Assembly: GCF_005981925.1 (NCBI RefSeq)
Contig: NZ_VBVX01000001.1
Span: 1 to 64,000, forward strand
Direction of reading: 5' to 3'
Length of the DNA stretch: 64,000 nucleotides
From: Streptomyces albidochromogenes
GTDB taxonomy: Bacteria; Actinomycetota; Actinomycetes; Streptomycetales; Streptomycetaceae
Made by a program: the position numbers and the translations under genes. Shown in pieces: positions 62,301 to 64,000 of this stretch. The notes beneath the pieces were generated by a model that had not been told where the DNA came from, ran no database searches, and worked only from the letters and a program-made list of their open reading frames with translations. The stretch's first letter is position 1, and each line of letters begins with the position of its first letter.

Positions 62301-64000
62301 GGTGGTGCGTACGGTGGCGTCACCGATGTCCAGTCCGGCGACCACCTCGGTGAGGGTCTGGAGGCCGAAGACCTGCTCGTCCAGGCGCTCGGTGACCGGA
62401 GCGGCCTCGGCGACCGTGGCGATGGCCTCCGCGTCGGCGCACAGGCTTTCCACCTCCGCATGCTGGGCGGCGAAGGCATCGTCGCGCTGGAGGAAGGCCA
62501 CCGCCCGCTGCGCGGTGGAGACGATGTGGGCCTCGGCGTCCTCGGCGAGCGCCTCGATGGCTTCGGCGTCCGCGTGACGCATCTCCTGCAGAGTCACCAG
62601 GCGGCCCTGGGCCCGGCGCAGCTCGGAGATGCGCTCGATCCACTCCTCGGCGGTGGCCGGAGCCTCGCCGCTGATCCGCCTGACCAGGCGCTGAAGGCTT
62701 TCCGACGAATCGGTGAGTGCCGCGGACGCCTGCCGGGTGAGGAACTGTACGGACGCGAACTCCGCCAGCACCTGCTCGGCCGTGGCCCGCACCTCTTCCA
62801 GCGGGGTGCGCAGATCCCCGGTGTCTTCGTCGCCCAGCCAGTGGAACCGGTCGGCGGCTCGTGTGCAGGCGGCGACCAGAGACTCGTACAGCTCACTGGT
62901 GGCGGTGGTCTCGGCGGCCTGCCCGGCGACGGCGAGGCAGTCGGAGATCCCGCGGACGAGGTCGGCGTTGCCGATGCGTGCGAGGGGCCCGTCGGCCACG
63001 GGTGCCGGGTAGGTGTCGGAGACGTACGGTGTCCGCCACACCTGGACCGGGTGCACGCGTGCGGGCTCGCCGGATTCGGCGCGCAGCACGGTGAGACCGC
63101 CGTCGTCGAAGAGGGCGTAGCCGTGGCAGGACAGCGGGGCCGCGACCTCCTTGCGGATCAGGTTGTACGGGAGCAGGAGGGTGCGGCCTTCGGCGCGGTG
63201 GTGGAAGGTGAAGAGCACGTCCTCGCCGTTGGGTGAGCGGACAGCGCGCTCGAACTCCAGGCCGGAGGTGTCGGCGGTGCCGAAGGTTTTCACCGTCCCC
63301 GTGGCGAGGCAGTAGCCGCCGGGGAAGACGATGCCCTGGTCGTCGGGCAGCCGGCGGCAGGACTGTCCGATGCCGTCCAGCCGGACCACGGACTTCGTGA
63401 GTGTGTTGAAGACCAGGTAGCGCCGGGTCTCCTCCTTGTAGGGCCGGACGCGCAGCAGTATCAGGGCTCCGACGACCGCGTACGCCACTTCGGCGTCGGC
63501 GAGTGACTGCAGGGGTTCGTCGACGGGCTCGCTGTGTACGCCCTCGCCGGTCTCCGTGTCGTCCTCGGTCTTCACGGTGAGGGAGCCGCCGACCGTCGCA
63601 ACGAAGAGGGCGCCGTCGGCGATGGAGATGTGCGGGCGCCCAAGGACGTGATCGTCCCGGCTGGTCTCGGACCAGGGGAAGTCGTGCGACGGGGGGAAGA
63701 CGTGGTCGCGCTCCCCCCGGGCGTCCAGGAACCGCACCTCACCGGACGGGGAGAGCGACCAGCGCAGGACGCGGATGTCGTCGGCCTGCTCGCCGGTCCG
63801 GAACACGGCCAGCAGCTTGCCGTCGACATGGCGGAGCTGGAGGAGGCGCGCTCCCTGGAAGTACCGGTGCAGTGCGTCGAATTCGCGTACGAAGTCGGGG
63901 TCGTCGAGCAGGCCGGGCACCGCCTCGTCGGGAAGAGGGTTCAGGTCTCGGTCGTAGAGGGCCAGGACGTCGGCGGCAGGAGCCTCATAGCCGACGAGCA
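59370..64000 (-). CDS. large DNA-repair-type AAA ATPase, 5' end outside window
   Basis: At least 1,542 residues of an open frame that continues past 64000 (upstream in-frame sequence LVGYEAPAADVLALYDRDLN has no stop). The N-terminal part is a beta-rich region (GRPHISIADGALFVATVGGS), the middle is long helical coiled coil (about 400-800), and the C-terminal AAA domain has Walker A LLSPPGYGKTTLMEYV and Walker B NNVLLYLDDIQHTS, with AGNPYTESGRRFRIPDMLAN after it. Members are annotated 'DNA repair ATPase' and are often near flotillin-type genes; the true role is not established. GTG 63920 is not the start. Confidence 0.8.
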   Translation of the reverse strand, partial: LVGYEAPAADVLALYDRDLNPLPDEAVPGLLDDPDFVREFDALHRYFQGARLLQLRHVDGKLLAVFRTGEQADDIRVLRWSLSPSGEVRFLDARGERDHVFPPSHDFPWSETSRDDHVLGRPHISIADGALFVATVGGSLTVKTEDDTETGEGVHSEPVDEPLQSLADAEVAYAVVGALILLRVRPYKEETRRYLVFNTLTKSVVRLDGIGQSCRRLPDDQGIVFPGGYCLATGTVKTFGTADTSGLEFERAVRSPNGEDVLFTFHHRAEGRTLLLPYNLIRKEVAAPLSCHGYALFDDGGLTVLRAESGEPARVHPVQVWRTPYVSDTYPAPVADGPLARIGNADLVRGISDCLAVAGQAAETTATSELYESLVAACTRAADRFHWLGDEDTGDLRTPLEEVRATAEQVLAEFASVQFLTRQASAALTDSSESLQRLVRRISGEAPATAEEWIERISELRRAQGRLVTLQEMRHADAEAIEALAEDAEAHIVSTAQRAVAFLQRDDAFAAQHAEVESLCADAEAIATVAEAAPVTERLDEQVFGLQTLTEVVAGLDIGDATVRTTILERIAEVLGGLNRARAILAARRRELLDGEGRAAFAAEFALLGQSVTGALATVDTPAACDAQLARLLLQLDTLESRFADHDGFLAEIADKRAEVHDAFSGRRQTLQDARALRGERLAGSAGRVLETIGRRAAALDSLDAVNTYFASDPMAAKVRRTVEELRGLGDQVRAEELEGRLKAARQEAGRALQDRTELYTDGGDTIRLGTHRFAVNTQPPELTLVPHADGGMAFALTGTGYRRPVTDTDSEFADTRAYWDQLLPSENADVYRAEYLAARLLAEHGPEDLAAADLVGLVRQAAEASYDEGYERGVHDHDTAAILSVLLRLYDQAGLLRYPAADRAAAQLFWAHGTTPETRQAWTREAASLVRARETFGTAPALESLRADLAQAGALSALASEYLVEELATGESFATSPQARTLLDKFRRAVGSSPYADDVRDRLADGNPGAARRLVEGWLVSYAASCGEDVDPGDLAEAVAIEVCTDLARHDVAGSLTARAEGLLGTHRRIDRHRALALRLDEFLARTGDFTQRVVPGFRAYQQRRTALVAAEKARLRLDEYRPRVMSSFVRNRLVDEVYLPLIGDSLAKQLGAAGDGKRTDTSGMLLLLSPPGYGKTTLMEYVADRLGMLLVKVDGPALGHDVTSLDPAEAPNATARKEMEKVDFALAAGNNVLLYLDDIQHTSPELLQKFIPLCDATRTLNGHDLRGKRFAVCMAGNPYTESGRRFRIPDMLANRADVWNLGDVLTGKEDVFALSFVENALTSHPVLAPLAGRERADLGLLVRLTAGDPSARRDRLTHPYPPAELDRILAVLRHLLTARETVLAVNEAYMASAAQSDATRTEPPFQLQGSYRNMSKIAARISPVMNDDELAAVIDDHYTGEAQTLTTGAEFNLLKLAALRGRLTQDQAARWTDITAVHARVQALGSTEDDAFGRAVAALGLLADRVAAVETAITRAADPRHLLSRPPGRHAARRGSGPDQ

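Noticed and set aside
1-64000. CRISPR arrays, tRNA or rRNA genes
   Set aside because: No regular direct repeats with spacers and no tRNA or rRNA sequence signatures were recognised by eye.

Overview
The window looks like a stretch of Streptomyces chromosome, probably an arm or other accessory region. The reasons are the very high GC content, GTG/TTG starts behind GGAGG-type ribosome sites, WhiB-like proteins, an XRE/DUF5753 regulator, DUF6207 and DUF6355 proteins, lamin-tail secreted proteins, and a dense scatter of broken insertion sequences (IS5, IS630, IS481, IS701, ISL3, ISAzo13).

Layout. 0-9 kb: small secreted or regulatory genes. These are two tandem lamin-tail proteins, a DUF6207 protein, a dead and a live WhiB-like gene, an EF-hand protein with a broken N-terminus, a secreted HNH nuclease, an orphan PemK/MazF-like toxin, an I36-type inhibitor and a lipoprotein. 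9-12.8 kb: an IS graveyard that has cut an adaptor-like gene and an XRE/DUF5753 gene. 12.9-14.5 kb: an acyltransferase and a small membrane protein.

15-38 kb is the coherent core, a Streptomyces counterpart of the mycobacterial DosR (DevR) dormancy regulon. It holds a DevR/OsdR-like response regulator and a DevS/OsdK-like GAF histidine kinase that keeps the residues equivalent to the DosS haem ligand and distal tyrosine. Around them sit universal stress proteins, two CBS-BON proteins, two PNPOx-like flavin proteins (one fused to an HTH), a flavodoxin, an Rv1733c-like membrane protein, an Acg-like nitroreductase, DUF4389 and SRPBCC proteins, and a zinc alcohol dehydrogenase. They are followed by a carbon module: GH65 phosphorylase, beta-phosphoglucomutase-like HAD, phosphoketolase, and then a K+ channel. 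A palindrome of the form GGG(A/C)CNNNNGGCCC recurs ahead of these genes and is the likely regulator site. A plausible reading is that low oxygen or NO is sensed by the kinase, the regulator activates the cluster, and sugars are routed through phosphorolysis and phosphoketolase to acetyl phosphate.

38-47.8 kb is a second graveyard: fragments of a zinc-ribbon gene, a gene split by an IS5/IS427-type element with CTAG target duplication, a damaged SpoIIE phosphatase, a truncated MFS transporter, a truncated ABC permease, and ISL3, IS630 and ISAzo13 remnants. Intact genes here are a DUF4142 protein and a MarR regulator. 47.8-64 kb: a K+/H+ antiporter with its regulatory subunit, two GNATs, a further universal stress protein, a STAS protein, a MerR/SulP divergent pair with a clear operator, a MerR fragment fused by deletion to the tail of a site-2 protease, an intact zinc-ribbon protein, and the 3' part of a very large DNA-repair-type AAA ATPase running off the window end.

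Many breaks are single-base indels. They could be real decay or uncorrected sequencing errors; this cannot be settled from the sequence alone. No tRNA, rRNA or CRISPR array was seen.
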